A stretch of 64,000 nt of DNA from Gracilaria gracilis. Lineage: Eukaryota; Rhodophyta; Florideophyceae; Gracilariales; Gracilariaceae. The stretch is taken from assembly GCA_030374805.1 (NCBI GenBank), contig JARGSG010000183.1:310001-374000 (forward strand), in the 5' to 3' direction. How positions within the stretch are numbered: position 1 is the stretch's first letter; every line of letters starts with the position of its first letter. Below, piece by piece: positions 1 to 10,900 of this stretch. Under the pieces are notes generated by a model. The model saw nothing but the letters and a program-made list of their open reading frames with translations, made no database searches and was not told the DNA's origin. A program made the translations under genes and the position numbers.

Positions 1-2
1 GC

Positions 3-1757
3 CATAAACTTTCTCCGATAGCGGACGGCCCTTACAGGGTTATTTCTACTACCGATACAACGGTTGTCCTTGACGTCAAGGGTGAACACGAACGCTTCTC
101 GCGTGATCGCGTTACGCCGGCACCACCGCCAGAACCCACCGTGCAAGAAGCCCATCCCGGACCGACCAGGTCGGATGCTACCCCGCCAGCGCCTCTGGCT
201 ATTAGCAGAGACGCCCCGCTCGGCCTGTCAATTCTACCGCACGCCGCGCGCGGTCTGGCCGACCTCCCTACGGAATCGGAACGTACCCCGAAAATTGGGC
301 CAGATGCGTTTGTGCACACACGCATCGTGCCCACTACTGGGATTATCGCTCCGGGCCCCGCCGCTCCAGCTAGGGAGGGGGAGGGGGACGCTCATTCAGG
401 TTGCGCTGCTCCTTTGCAGTCTACGCCGTTGCAAACGGATACTGCACCCTCGCGGGACACCGCCAGGAACGGAGTAGGGGTTGCTTTGCCGTCGCGGACA
501 GAGAACGCACGGACGTGTGACAGTAAGCGCCCCGTCGAGAGCCCAATGTCACGGGATGCCCAGTTATGGTCTTCAACGTCGCCGCTGCAAGCGGAGTCCT
601 CACTTAGAGAGACTACGCCCAAACGAGATGCGCACCCAGACACGGCGGGCCACGAAGTGGAAGTTGTCGCTGCCTCATTGCCGTCGCCCACGGAGGACGC
701 GCAGACCCGCAACAGCAGCGGCGCCGTTCAAAACCCGACGTCCGGGAGCACACCCGGCGACGCACCGCTACTGCGGAATGGAGAGGAGACCGATGTTGCC
801 CCGACAGCGGAGGAGACCGATCATTCGGAAGAGAAATTGGTTGTTAAAGACCGTGCTGTGACGGCAGACCCAATTTTGGGAGGTGCAATCGACTTGGTCG
901 ATAATGGCACGCGAACCGCAGAGCACACGGCCACATCAGTACAGGTAGACACCACTCTAGGTAGACAGAAGCCAATTGAGTTGGACGCGCGCACGGCGCG
1001 ACACGGGCCACGCACAGTGGATAAACCGCCTCCCTTGAAGGATGACAATGCGTATGACAACGCACGCCGTAGGCACACGCGTGCCACGGAGAGTGATGAG
1101 CCGTCAAAAACCGGGAGATCCGTAATTGATACGGCTCACCACGGCGCCGCGACGGTTGGTACCACACAGTCCGCCGTGGGCGGCGAACCGTCGTCAACGG
1201 GCGTAACGGAACACCGCTCGCTAGCCCCTCACACGGAGGTTGGTTTCCCGTCGATTGGGACGATCTCGCCGGAACACCGGAAGCTCGCAGTCCGTCCAGA
1301 CGGGATCTCACAGCAACCGCAGAAGTAAGTGGCTCCAGACCCCTCACTGGGGAGCGTAACCCTCCGAGGAGCTCCCTGGGGAGCGCAACCGAGACCTGGT
1401 GCACAGGATGCATTGCCGCCTAGACGGAAGTCGGAGGCCATCACCCGCGATCGCCACGACAGTGGAAGAGCAGTCCGCCCCGCTAACGAGGACCCATCGA
1501 ACGCCTCTGGCGAGGACCCACTGGTCAAGGCGCCAGAGCGGAGTGTCTACGAACGCGAGTTCGTAGTGGACCGTATAGTCAAACACGGCCTAGACTCTAC
1601 TGGAGAGCTGGTATGCCAAGTCCGCTGGTACGGCTACCCCCCTTCGGAGGACACACACGAACCTATCGAGCACCTGCCCCGCTCGAAAGTACTTCAGTAC
1701 CACCGGAGGACCGGTACGCCGACACCGGACACGCTCGAAAAAGCCCAAGTGGGTTAA
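3..1757 (+). mobile_element. Ty3/gypsy chromovirus pol, 3' part (integrase C-terminus and chromodomain)
   Basis: The reading frame is already open at the window edge, so only the 3' end of the element is present. The first residues (KLSPIADGPYRVI, then a VVLDV stretch and RFSRDRVTPAP) match the small C-terminal beta domain of Ty3/gypsy integrases. A long Thr/Ala/Pro/Glu-rich linker with little recognisable sequence follows. The end (about 1546-1710) is a chromodomain: EFVVDRIVKHG, then VCQVRWYGYP and a run ending HLPRSKVLQYH. Chromodomains on integrase are typical of chromoviruses and are thought to guide insertion into marked chromatin. Over the visible part it is nearly whole, with about one break. 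It is treated as a fossil copy. Confidence 0.82.
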
Positions 1758-2045
1758 CCCCCACATTAGCTATGCCTCTCACGCGGAACATTTGCCGCTT
1801 CTGCGGACAAGCCACTATACAGTATAATAGAAGAAGAAGACGAAGAAGAAGCCTAAGAAGAGGAAGTCGAAGAACAGGAATTTGCCGCTTCAAGCGGAAT
1901 ACCTCCCTTAGATAAGGAACAGGCGCCCCTCGCGGGGTGCTGCCCCCTGAGGAGGGGGAGGGATGAAGAGAATTTGCTGAAAGCCGGTAGCAACCGGACA
2001 CATTTAATGATAGGGCCAAGAGACATTGGTATCTAAGGAGTTCGA
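1758..2045. other. Non-coding spacer with an AGAAGA-rich tract
   Basis: This lies between the chromodomain end and the 3' end of the antisense ORF. It contains a purine-rich (AGA)n-like tract at about 1828-1870 and a G-rich stretch near 1945-1965. I see no coding signal. It is most likely part of the same retroelement. Confidence 0.4.
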
Positions 2046-3842
2046 TCACACGCCGGACGGTCCGGAACCGAACCCATGACCTTGGGCGAACCACTGAGCC
2101 GCAAGGCCCTGCAGCTGCGCCAAGTCGGTCACCGTGTCAGACACGGGCACACCCATGTTGCGAAGGAAACTGCGGATGACGATCGCCTGGGGGTCAGTAC
2201 TCGAACCGGCCCCGCCCGCAGAAGCGGAGGCCTGCCACGCGCCAAACGAGTTGGGCGTACCCCGCACTACCGCATCAGCGGATCCGCCGTCATCTCCGGT
2301 TACGTCGATCACGTCGATCTGCTGGTCCGCTCCCTGGTCCATAGAGCTCTCCGCCTCATCAAGGCTCTCGTCCTCCTCGTCGTCGACGAAGACGAACCCA
2401 CGAAGATGGCCCTCTGGGACGCTCGGCTCGACCTGACGCCGCTCCCGCGCCTCGGCGGCTGTGACTATCTCCCATTCCCATGGATCGAAGTACACAAAGT
2501 CGCCAGCGTTGACGTCGCGTCCGGGAAACCGGTCTGTAACCCGACGGATACCCTCGGAGAGCTGACTAGCAGGCACGGAGTCCCACTCGACACCGTCGAT
2601 GACCTCCACCAAGGACACCACTTCCCGCGCGTTGCGGACGGATCCGAGCACATCGGTGAGGTCCAAATTCCGAATGGATCGGCGAATCATCTCCGGCACA
2701 AACCAAAGCCGGTAATGATCATACGCCTCCCAGAGGAGGAAAGCCGCGACACGAACAGTCCATTCGGTGGCAAGGATGCTCCAAAGGCCGCGCGGCGGAT
2801 TCTTCATGTAGTACGACCCGACATATGTCAGGCATGGGGGGAGCTCCACATGGCACCCTCGAGGGACCTCGACCGCAGGCCAGAACGATGGCAGCGGAAC
2901 GTATCGCCCTTGACGGGAACGCGCCGCGATTCGCTCAACCTCCGAGCATTGGTACGGCACCAAAACCCCGAAGCGGGATCGCCACTTCCTCTCGTGACGG
3001 AGGCCTTCGAAGAACTCGCGCCGCGACGACTTGCGGAGGTACCGGAACTCGGCCCGAAGAATCGGACGAGCCCACAGGATGAGATCCTGGTGGGGCTGGA
3101 CGACATCCGCATAGCGGTCAATCTCGTCGAAGACAACAGCCAGTCGATCTCCGTACTCAACCTCGCCGAACGTACGGTAGTAGGCCACGTCAAACCCGTA
3201 ATGGGACGGAAGCGGATGCTCGTTCGGCGCCTGAAAATGTCGCGCATACCCAATGCGGGCAATCTCCCGGCGAGCGAACGCCAGGCTCTCGCTTCTCGTA
3301 TACCAGAGACAATTTGGATGGACCGTGATACGGGCGAGCCAGTCCCATGAGGGGACGACGCTAACGGGAAGCCCTCCGGGGAGGATACCGTCAATGGCGT
3401 AGGAGTTGATCAACGCTTCATTCCGAACGGCTTCGGCATTGAACCACGGGGCTTGTGCAAACAGGCCGCTATGGCGGTGAGGATCGCGTACGCGGAGACT
3501 CCCAAGACTGGGCCATCCTCCCGTATTTGTCGGCACGCTAGCATGGAACCAATCCCACACGGGAGCTGGATCTGGAGTCGCTGCTGTCGCAACGGACGCC
3601 GCGCCGGAAGCGGAAGCCCCCGACGATTGAGGCAAGGGTACCGACCGGAACCGCGGTCCGGCAGCGGTCATTCGCGCAGTCCCACCTGGGGGAGCGCCGA
3701 GATTACCGGAGGTGTTGTTGTTATTGGTAAACATCGCTGTGTCGATGAGAGTCGAAGGTGCCAAGTATGGTACGAGTGCCAAGTTGTTGTAGTCCGAGTG
3801 GTCGTTAGGCTCACCGCCGGAGTCCGGACTATATAGGCCCAT
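2046..3842 (-). CDS. Long antisense ORF inside the Ty3/gypsy element, unknown function
   Basis: This open frame gives 598 residues from the first ATG at 3842; the frame itself is open to about 3938. It runs opposite to pol, between the chromodomain and the putative 3' LTR. The N-terminal third is rich in Ser, Gly, Ala, Pro and Asn. The middle (roughly residues 120-430) is rich in Trp, Tyr, Phe and Arg, with segments such as WFNAEAVRNEALINSYAIDG and LWARPILRAEFRYLRK, and looks like a folded domain. The C-terminus is acidic (VFVDDEEDESLDEAESS) and then Ser/Gly-rich. I recognise no family. Antisense ORFs between pol and the 3' LTR are known in some plant Ty3/gypsy lineages (Retand, Ogre), so this is probably an element gene rather than a host gene. 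Confidence 0.5.
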   Translation of the reverse strand: MGLYSPDSGGEPNDHSDYNNLALVPYLAPSTLIDTAMFTNNNNTSGNLGAPPGGTARMTAAGPRFRSVPLPQSSGASASGAASVATAATPDPAPVWDWFHASVPTNTGGWPSLGSLRVRDPHRHSGLFAQAPWFNAEAVRNEALINSYAIDGILPGGLPVSVVPSWDWLARITVHPNCLWYTRSESLAFARREIARIGYARHFQAPNEHPLPSHYGFDVAYYRTFGEVEYGDRLAVVFDEIDRYADVVQPHQDLILWARPILRAEFRYLRKSSRREFFEGLRHERKWRSRFGVLVPYQCSEVERIAARSRQGRYVPLPSFWPAVEVPRGCHVELPPCLTYVGSYYMKNPPRGLWSILATEWTVRVAAFLLWEAYDHYRLWFVPEMIRRSIRNLDLTDVLGSVRNAREVVSLVEVIDGVEWDSVPASQLSEGIRRVTDRFPGRDVNAGDFVYFDPWEWEIVTAAEARERRQVEPSVPEGHLRGFVFVDDEEDESLDEAESSMDQGADQQIDVIDVTGDDGGSADAVVRGTPNSFGAWQASASAGGAGSSTDPQAIVIRSFLRNMGVPVSDTVTDLAQLQGLAAQWFAQGHGFGSGPSGV

Positions 3843-3884
3843 GATGGGAGGTGAGAAGCCGAACGAGTCGGAAGTTTCAGCCTG

Positions 3885-4745
3885 AGAAGGGGGAGATGTA
3901 GAGCAATTGCCCTTGGCAGGGACTGAGGGGGATGCCACTCATATATCCGTTGTTATTTTCGGCTGAACTTCCTACTATTATGAAGTCTATTTGCCTATTT
4001 GGCCCGGATTAGGGATCCGCCTATGAAGGGTAGGATTGGCGCGACACGTGTGTGCCCGCGCCCGATTACCGGATGCGCCGTTGCAAGTGTGCCACGGAGG
4101 TACACGTGGGTAGTGTTGGCCGGCGTGCCGGGTACTTAGATATTTTAGTGATATTTGTCAGCCGTATATAAGTGGCGGCACTTGCCGCCACTGTACGGGG
4201 AAGTAAACCTCAACGAGGCCTTGGCTCTAGCTTGAGTTCCGCTTGCGCACGGTCTTTCGCCCCATTCCCGGGAAATACCGCCGCTTATCCGGACAAGTTA
4301 TCCACCTCCGTCACCGAGAAGCACCGATCCGTCGTTACGGCCTCTTATTTATCATTCTTCCATACACTCTTTCTGTTTTCCCGTCTTACGGCTTCGTTAC
4401 ACTTCGCCCTGTTGTACAGGTTTGCCCCTTTTTGTCTCGGGATTATTCCCAGCTCTCACGAGTCTGTGCTCCGCAGTGCGGCTCATTTTGCTACCTTCCA
4501 TCTCGTCCCTTTTGCTACGGGATACGCCACACCCAGTGGAATCCATCCTGTTGGCAACCCGATTTCCACCCCCAACCTCCGTCTGTAAGTCAGGAAGAGG
4601 CTGCCCGGAGTTACGCCCGGCACGTGTCGGCCTCATCGGAGGGTTCTGCCACTGCTCTGCCCCAATAGGGAGCAAGGCTGAACACCTTGGGTGCGTAGCC
4701 GCTGGCGCGGTTTGTGTTCTTTCCTTCCGTTCCCGGCTTTGCCCC
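3885..4745. mobile_element. Putative polypurine tract and 3' LTR of the first Ty3/gypsy element
   Basis: A purine run (GAGAAGGGGGAGA) at about 3885-3897 is directly followed by TGTAGAGC at 3897, a common start for Ty3/gypsy LTRs. A TATA-like GTATATAAG lies near 4163-4171, where an LTR promoter would sit. The matching 5' LTR is outside the window, so neither the identity nor the right edge can be confirmed. The end near 4745 is only a guess, placed before the next distinct ORF. Confidence 0.4.
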
Positions 4746-5212
4746 AAAAAGACCGGTACCTATGTTCACGAAGACGGGAAGGCGTCAGTAGATCCATTGC
4801 AATGGTTATTTGTAGATGAAGAAGATGCGAAGCCTACGTTACACGACGTCATGAAATCGTACGAAAAGCCGGCTCGTTCATTGCTGCGTGGCGGTGTAGT
4901 GGAGAAGCATGGTGTTGTGCGGGTAAACACGGAAAAAGGTGCAGACCTTACGCGCAAATCAGTGTTAACGGCCTTAAAAGATCGCGAAACTCGGCGGAAT
5001 GCTGGAGGAAGTAAGAAGAGAAAATCAACGGAGCCTGTGTTCGAAACCCCAGCAGATCTTAGGCGCTTGCAAGAACTGGCGCCCAAGCGAGCTCGTCTGC
5101 GGAATGAATTGACGAAGACTCGCGCCATGCGGCGAGAAAAGAGAAGGTTGCGCACAGCAGTTGGGCGCGCTTCGCCAAACCCAAATCTGTTCTCGACGCC
5201 TGGGCGTCCCTC
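4746..5212 (+). CDS. Unassigned ORF cut by the retroelement LTR
   Basis: This open stretch encodes a basic, protein-like sequence (for example VDPLQWLFVDEEDAKPTLHD, then KKRKSTEPVFETPADLRRLQ). It ends in an Arg/Lys-rich helical tail (KRARLRNELTKTRAMRREKR). The same frame extends upstream to 4422 through sequence that looks non-coding, so the true start is unknown. It runs straight into the left LTR at 5213, which suggests the gene was interrupted there. The basic coiled tail resembles C-terminal tails of some DDE transposases, but no catalytic motif is visible and I do not assign a family. Confidence 0.3.
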
Positions 5213-5720
5213 TGTCGTACAAATACCGATAAGGTGTGGGGTCCGCCTGGTAGAGGGAGCGCGCGAGGGCTCAACCTAAAGGGGAAAAACACACAACCAA
5301 TATGGTAGTAGGGCACCTGAAACCCGCAGGGGCAAACGGCGGGGCAACTAGTCTAGACCGTGTAGGTGTACGGTAGTAGACGCCGACGCGCGGTAAAACC
5401 TGAATAGTAATAGAGTAGCAAGTGACCAAGATGGTATAGTTACTGCCCTCATGGTGCCTGACTTTACAATACCCGAGGGGGAAGGCGAGGTGCACCACAA
5501 TATATACAAGGTGCACCGACGCCGATCTCCCATGCGGGCATGACGTCATCGGCTGTGCCCATGACCTACTGTCATGGGCCAGCAATGCTAAACTATCCTA
5601 GACTATAAATTAGAAATTAGATATTATAAAATACAGAATACCAATTGGGTACAGTGCAGCCAGCAAGGCGCACAAGTAGGCCCACGTGGCACCAACCCAT
5701 TGAGGTCTCATTGTAATACA
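5213..5720 (-). repeat. 3' LTR of the 9.8-kb Ty3/gypsy element (left copy)
   Basis: This is 508 bp, with TG..CA ends, and is almost identical to 14491-14998. It contains a TATA-like AATATATAC at about 5499-5508, a perfect CRE-type TGACGTCA at 5541-5548, and five exact ACC-N5-GGT sites (starts 5225, 5296, 5357, 5425, 5640). A purine-rich tract (on the minus strand GAATAGGAAGGGGTC) abuts it at 5721-5735, as expected for the polypurine tract. Confidence 0.93.
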
Positions 5721-7904
5721 GACCCCTTCCTATTCTGAGCCAGGCCCTCGTGGCTCCTAGATCCTTTCACCAAGTCGGTTGCATCGTCGTACCAACTTGG
5801 TCCCTGTCGCAGCCTTCGTGCCATCTCGCGCCGTGCGTCGCGTCGGCTCTGCGTCGCCGAGCGCACTCTGTTCACCACCTTGGTCATCACCGATTGCTGC
5901 TCTATCCACCTCTTTGGTTATCACCGACAGCGGCCTATTCATTCCCATTTGTGGTTTGGGCGCGACGCGCGCCCATTGCATACCTCCAAGGTTCTACCTT
6001 TTTGGCTGCAAGGCTTAGACCCATTTACCGTGTTGGTCTACCTAGTAGGGGGCGGGTTGCGCCTTCGGGCTCGTGTGAGCACTGTACCGTGAAGGATTTG
6101 GGCGCCCACTTGGTTGCGGCGTGTCTCTCTGTCCCTTCGAGATTCGACTACCAACCCTTCGACGCACTGCCACTGACTCCATCGAGGTTGTTCCACCGTT
6201 CTCCCTTCTGGTTGCCTTCGCACCCCCTTCGCGGTTTGTCTACGCGGCTCACGCCACCGTGGCTTCTTGTCCGACCGACAAGGTTGAATCCGTTTATGGT
6301 GACCCCCGATCCGTATCTGAACCACATGGGTAGCCCTGGTACCAGCGTGCGGGCTCCCACCCGTAGCGGTACACGGCGCTTCATTCAATACCCCTAAGGT
6401 GGATGGATGGCCGCTTCAGTTGGCGTCTGCAGTGTACTGCCACAAAGGGTTCCATTTTCATGTGCATCAAACCACCCTTGGTGTCGATCATCCATGACGA
6501 GCGGGAAACCTTAACGTGGTCAAAATAGCGCGAAAACCATCTAGGAACCATGTCCGTTCTGTCTTCAAAGAATACCACATAGGTCTCGATCGGTTTCGTA
6601 CCTCATGAGGAAACGAACTTTCATGGTAAGCACAAAAACCCGTTCCTTTCTAGACCATCCGAGGTATATTCATGTCCTTTCCGGTCTCGCTCCCATCCCG
6701 TAATGGTCTATTTCCTCTCTCTATGGTTGCGGCGTCACCATATAGGTCCTGGCATGTGCCATTCGTTGGGCCTTCTCACCCTTCGTTACCATCACGGCCG
6801 ATTAGGTTGTTCCATAAAGGATCTCAATAGTACCATACAGGTTCATTTCATGCTCTCTCTCTGATTTCCATAACTTTGAAACACCTTCAAGGTTTCCATC
6901 GTACCATAAAGGGCTGCGCAGCATTACTAACGTCTCCCGCGCAGTTCCATGCTCCACATTTAAGGTTTATTCCAAACCGCTTCAGTCCCCATGGGTGTCG
7001 TTCGTCATTACCACGAAGGTTTGGTTCTTCACAGCCACTATCCGGGTGACGCAATCCTCTGTCGTGTCTCTACTACCATAAACAGCTCAAACCAAATTGG
7101 TGGACCTTGCAGTTGCACTTCTGTGCGCAGCGAGCGTCACGTAGTACCGATTTGGTAGCTTGGGGGTGGCGCGCGACGTCGCGCGAGTGCCAGCAATGTA
7201 CCTGGATGGTTCTGCATGGCCTCTTGGCGCGCATACGCGCACACGCTGCACCACACCCATGAGGTTACTTGCAAGGCGAATCAAAAAATTGCACGCCGAA
7301 ATTACCCCACCAAACGGTATCAAAAACGCCGAAACACCTTTTGGTCTGTATCTCAGGAACCAAGCGGTTTCAGAGGCTGAGAATGGCCGATTCGGGAGCG
7401 CAGCACGCCCAAAATACTTAGATTTTTTGACCATGCCGGTGCACGCTCCCTACGGACAATAGTGTAAACCGAATCGGTTACCCAGCGCGGCGGTGTGCCG
7501 ATCTGGGGCGCGTCTCTCGCTTATCAAAAACCTTAATTTTTTGACTTTCACCACTTGGGTTTGGAGCCATGCGTGCGCGGCGCGTGCCATGAAGGTGCGC
7601 GCGCGTGCCGGCCGCGTGCCAGCTTTGGGGTCGCTGCGACGCTGACGCTCGAAGCGCATCCCTCGTCTAGCTTTGTTCGGTACGACGTCATCGCTAAACC
7701 TTCACGGTCTTCCGGCAAACCCTCTTGGTCTCTTCGATGCACTCTGATTAACTTCTCCCAGTTGGTGTTAGCTTCTTCATTAAAGTTATCCAGTTAGGTG
7801 TTGCAGTTAGCTTCAGTTACCATGTGGGTGCGATGCGCAGCGAATGAGGGAAAGCGCGAAAATAGCCCCCCTTTTCCCTCAGAGCTGTGCATCACCTCTA
7901 AGGT
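5721..7904 (-). other. Long non-coding 3' region of the element, packed with ACC-N5-GGT sites
   Basis: About 2.2 kb between the pol stop and the 3' LTR holds no convincing ORF. It does hold 24 exact copies of ACC-N5-GGT by my reading, at starts 5769, 5791, 5874, 5908, 5982, 6027, 6274, 6321, 6390, 6574, 6737, 6832, 6883, 7010, 7091, 7146, 7200, 7430, 7468, 7550, 7698, 7719, 7819 and 7894. N4 and N6 variants lie between them. Random expectation for the exact form is less than one. Confidence 0.85.
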
Positions 7905-10900
7905 TTACCCATCGTTCGGCATGTCCTCTCCTTTTCGGTTCCAGTAGCTTACCCTGGAATGGTGTGGTATGGCTGAGGGCGGCTCGGCGGTATCACCGTC
8001 AGCCCCCCAGCCATACCAGCGTACTGTGTACTTCAGACCTTCTTGGGTACGGCGGTGACCTACAAGGCGTTCCACTGGGAACTCATCAGAGACCTGCGAT
8101 GGTATCCTTTCACCACTTTGGTTTAGATGAGCATCGGTACCACTAGGGGTAGGTGTTTCCTCTGAAGGAGCAACCGTAATCCCCGCAGGTGGTACGTAGT
8201 CTGGGTCGTTACCCTGTGCGTCATCATTAACCTCGATGGGTGTCCCGTCTTCCCGGGGCAGAGCCCTTAGGGCAACCGCTTGTGGGTCACGCGTGGATTC
8301 TCCGCGTTCCTTCCTGGACTGAACCGTTCGAGGTGTAACCGTGATTCGGTCAATAGAGATCGTATTCTCTACACCATCTTGGTTCACCGTCACCGTGTGG
8401 TCGGTTGCTCGAACTACCTTGAAAGGTCCCGATGATTTCGGAAGAAGCTTCGAATTGATATCTCTATCAATAGCTTCATCATCGGCCTCATCACCCGGTC
8501 GTGGCTTAGCTCCTTTCGGAGGGTGGTCAATAAAGACATATTGACCCGGCGTAGCCGTTACCACTTGGGTTACCTTTCGGTCGTAGTTCTCCTTGTACCG
8601 CTTCTGGGATGCTGTGATCTTGCTCTCAGCATACTTGAGAGCACGTCTCAACCTCAAAAGGGTATTCCGTTTGACCTGTGACGGTGTGAGCGCTCCGGCG
8701 GCTTCTTGTCCTAATGGGTCCCCTTCAACAACAATACCTGGTGGGTGTCTTGACAGTATTACATCGAACGGCGTAGTTTGCGTCACTCGATGAATCTGAA
8801 GGTTATATGCATATGTCAAGGGCTGCACGAGCACGTTCCAACCAGTTTGGTGTTCTTCCGTATAATGTCGCAGCCTAGATACCAGTGTTCGGTTAAAGCG
8901 CTCCACTTGCCCATTCGTTTGCGGATGGTAGGCAGTAGTGAAGTAGTGCTTAATACCCAAGAGGTTACAAACAGCTTCAAAGAACTTCGAAGCTAAGTTC
9001 GAACCATTGTCGGTAAGTAAATAAAGCGGTGCACCATACGGGTAGATCCAATTGTTCAAGAACGCCACCGCGAGGGTCGTCGATTTCGTGTCCTTCAAGG
9101 GTATCGCTCTCGTGAGCTTCGAGAACCTGTCGGTGATTACGATGATGTACTGATATCTCCTTGTGGTTTTTGGTAATGGACCCAGAAGGTCTATTGCGAC
9201 GAACTCGAGAGGACCCGCTGCAGGGAATAACTTCAAGTATTTCCTGTGCTTCCGGAGACCTCCACGGGTACGTACGCAAGATTCACATTGACCTACAATG
9301 GTATATACATCATTAGCCGTATGAGGCCAGTAGTACCCTTGTCTCAAGGTGTAGTACATTCTCGTACCTCCAGGGTGTCCTGATAGCCTTTGGTAGTGGG
9401 CTAGGTACAGCACCCGAGGGCGCAGCACCTTGGGCACTACCTTCTGAAGGCAACCATCAATAGGAGCTCGCCTCACCAGGAAACCATTTCGGTCGACGTC
9501 AAAGTTCGAGTCTTTCATACCTACTTGGTCCATGAGAGAGCGGCAATAAACATCGTTTGCTTGCTCTCTCAGGAATTCCTCGCGGGTAATTGGCATGACG
9601 TCTGTTTCCTCGAGGGCGAGTATTTCCCGAGCGATGGCATCACTAAACCACGTATCCTCTTCGGGTAGAGTCCAGTAACCTTCTAAGGTATCACCATCAG
9701 GGTTGGTAGAGATGGTAAAGCATGGGATATCATCCTCTACCGGCTCGGTGTCCAAACCATCTGTGGTAATGCGAGACATCGCGTCTGCGACATTGTGCTT
9801 GATACCTGGACGGTGCTGTACGTCATACTCGAACTCTGAAAGTCGTAACTGCCATCGGGCAAGTCTGCCTGATGCGTCGGCCAGAACCAGTATCCACCGT
9901 AGGGCATCATGGTCGGTTCGAAGCGTGAACCTTTCACCATATAGGTAGGAACGGAGCATCAACATGCTCCAGACTACTGCCAGACATTCCTTTTCGGTTG
10001 TTGTGTAGTTCTTTTCTGCAGCGTGCAAAGCACGGCTCCAGTACCCTATAGGTAGTTTGTCGCCGTTTTCTTGCTCCTGCATAAGACAACAACCAATTTG
10101 GGCGTCCGAAGCGTCAGTATCCAACGTGTATCGTAAACCAGCTTTGGGTAATGCCAAGATGGGAGGTGTCAAGAGCGCATGTTTCAGTGCCTCGAACGCA
10201 TCCATTTCCTCATTGGTAAGACATTCAAACCTTGTAGGTTGACCTTTCAGCAGCTTCCTGTTGAGGGGAGCCGCTATCTTGGCAAATCCCTTGATAAACC
10301 GGCGGTACACATTGCACAAACCTATAAAGAATCGGACTTCCGTCTGGGACGTGGGTGGCTTCGCCTCCTGCACGTCCCGGATATTCCGCGGCGTCACTTC
10401 TAACCTCCCAGGGCTGATGATATGACCAAGGTATTCTACCTCTTTGGTGAAGAATTCGCACTTGCGGAGCTTCAAAGTTACTCCAGATTCCCTCAAAAGG
10501 TTCAAAACTTCCCTAACATGGTGGAAATGTTCCTCTACCGTTCTGGAATATATGATTACATCGTCGATGTATACCAGAGCTGTTCTCCACTTCACCTTCG
10601 AAAGGATTATATCTAACGCCCTCTGAAAGGTAGCCGGGGCATTTCGCAACCCAAAAGGCATACGCGTAAAGCGGAATAACCCAGCGTGGCAAGTAAACGT
10701 AGTTTTGTCCTTGTCTTCTTCCCTGATAGGTACCTGCCAATAACCACAATTGGCATCGAGCGTAGTAAAGATCTTGGCGTTGCCCAACGAATCTATACAC
10801 TCGTCCATTCTAGGTATTGGGTACGAATCCCTAATGGTCATACTATTCAGTCTTCTGTAGTACACACAGAACCGCATACGGGTATCATTCTTCTTTGTGA

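Noticed and set aside
2076-3350. 424-codon plus-strand ORF opposite the antisense frame
   Set aside because: Its composition is Arg/Pro-biased and it mirrors the codon structure of the longer, more protein-like minus-strand frame.
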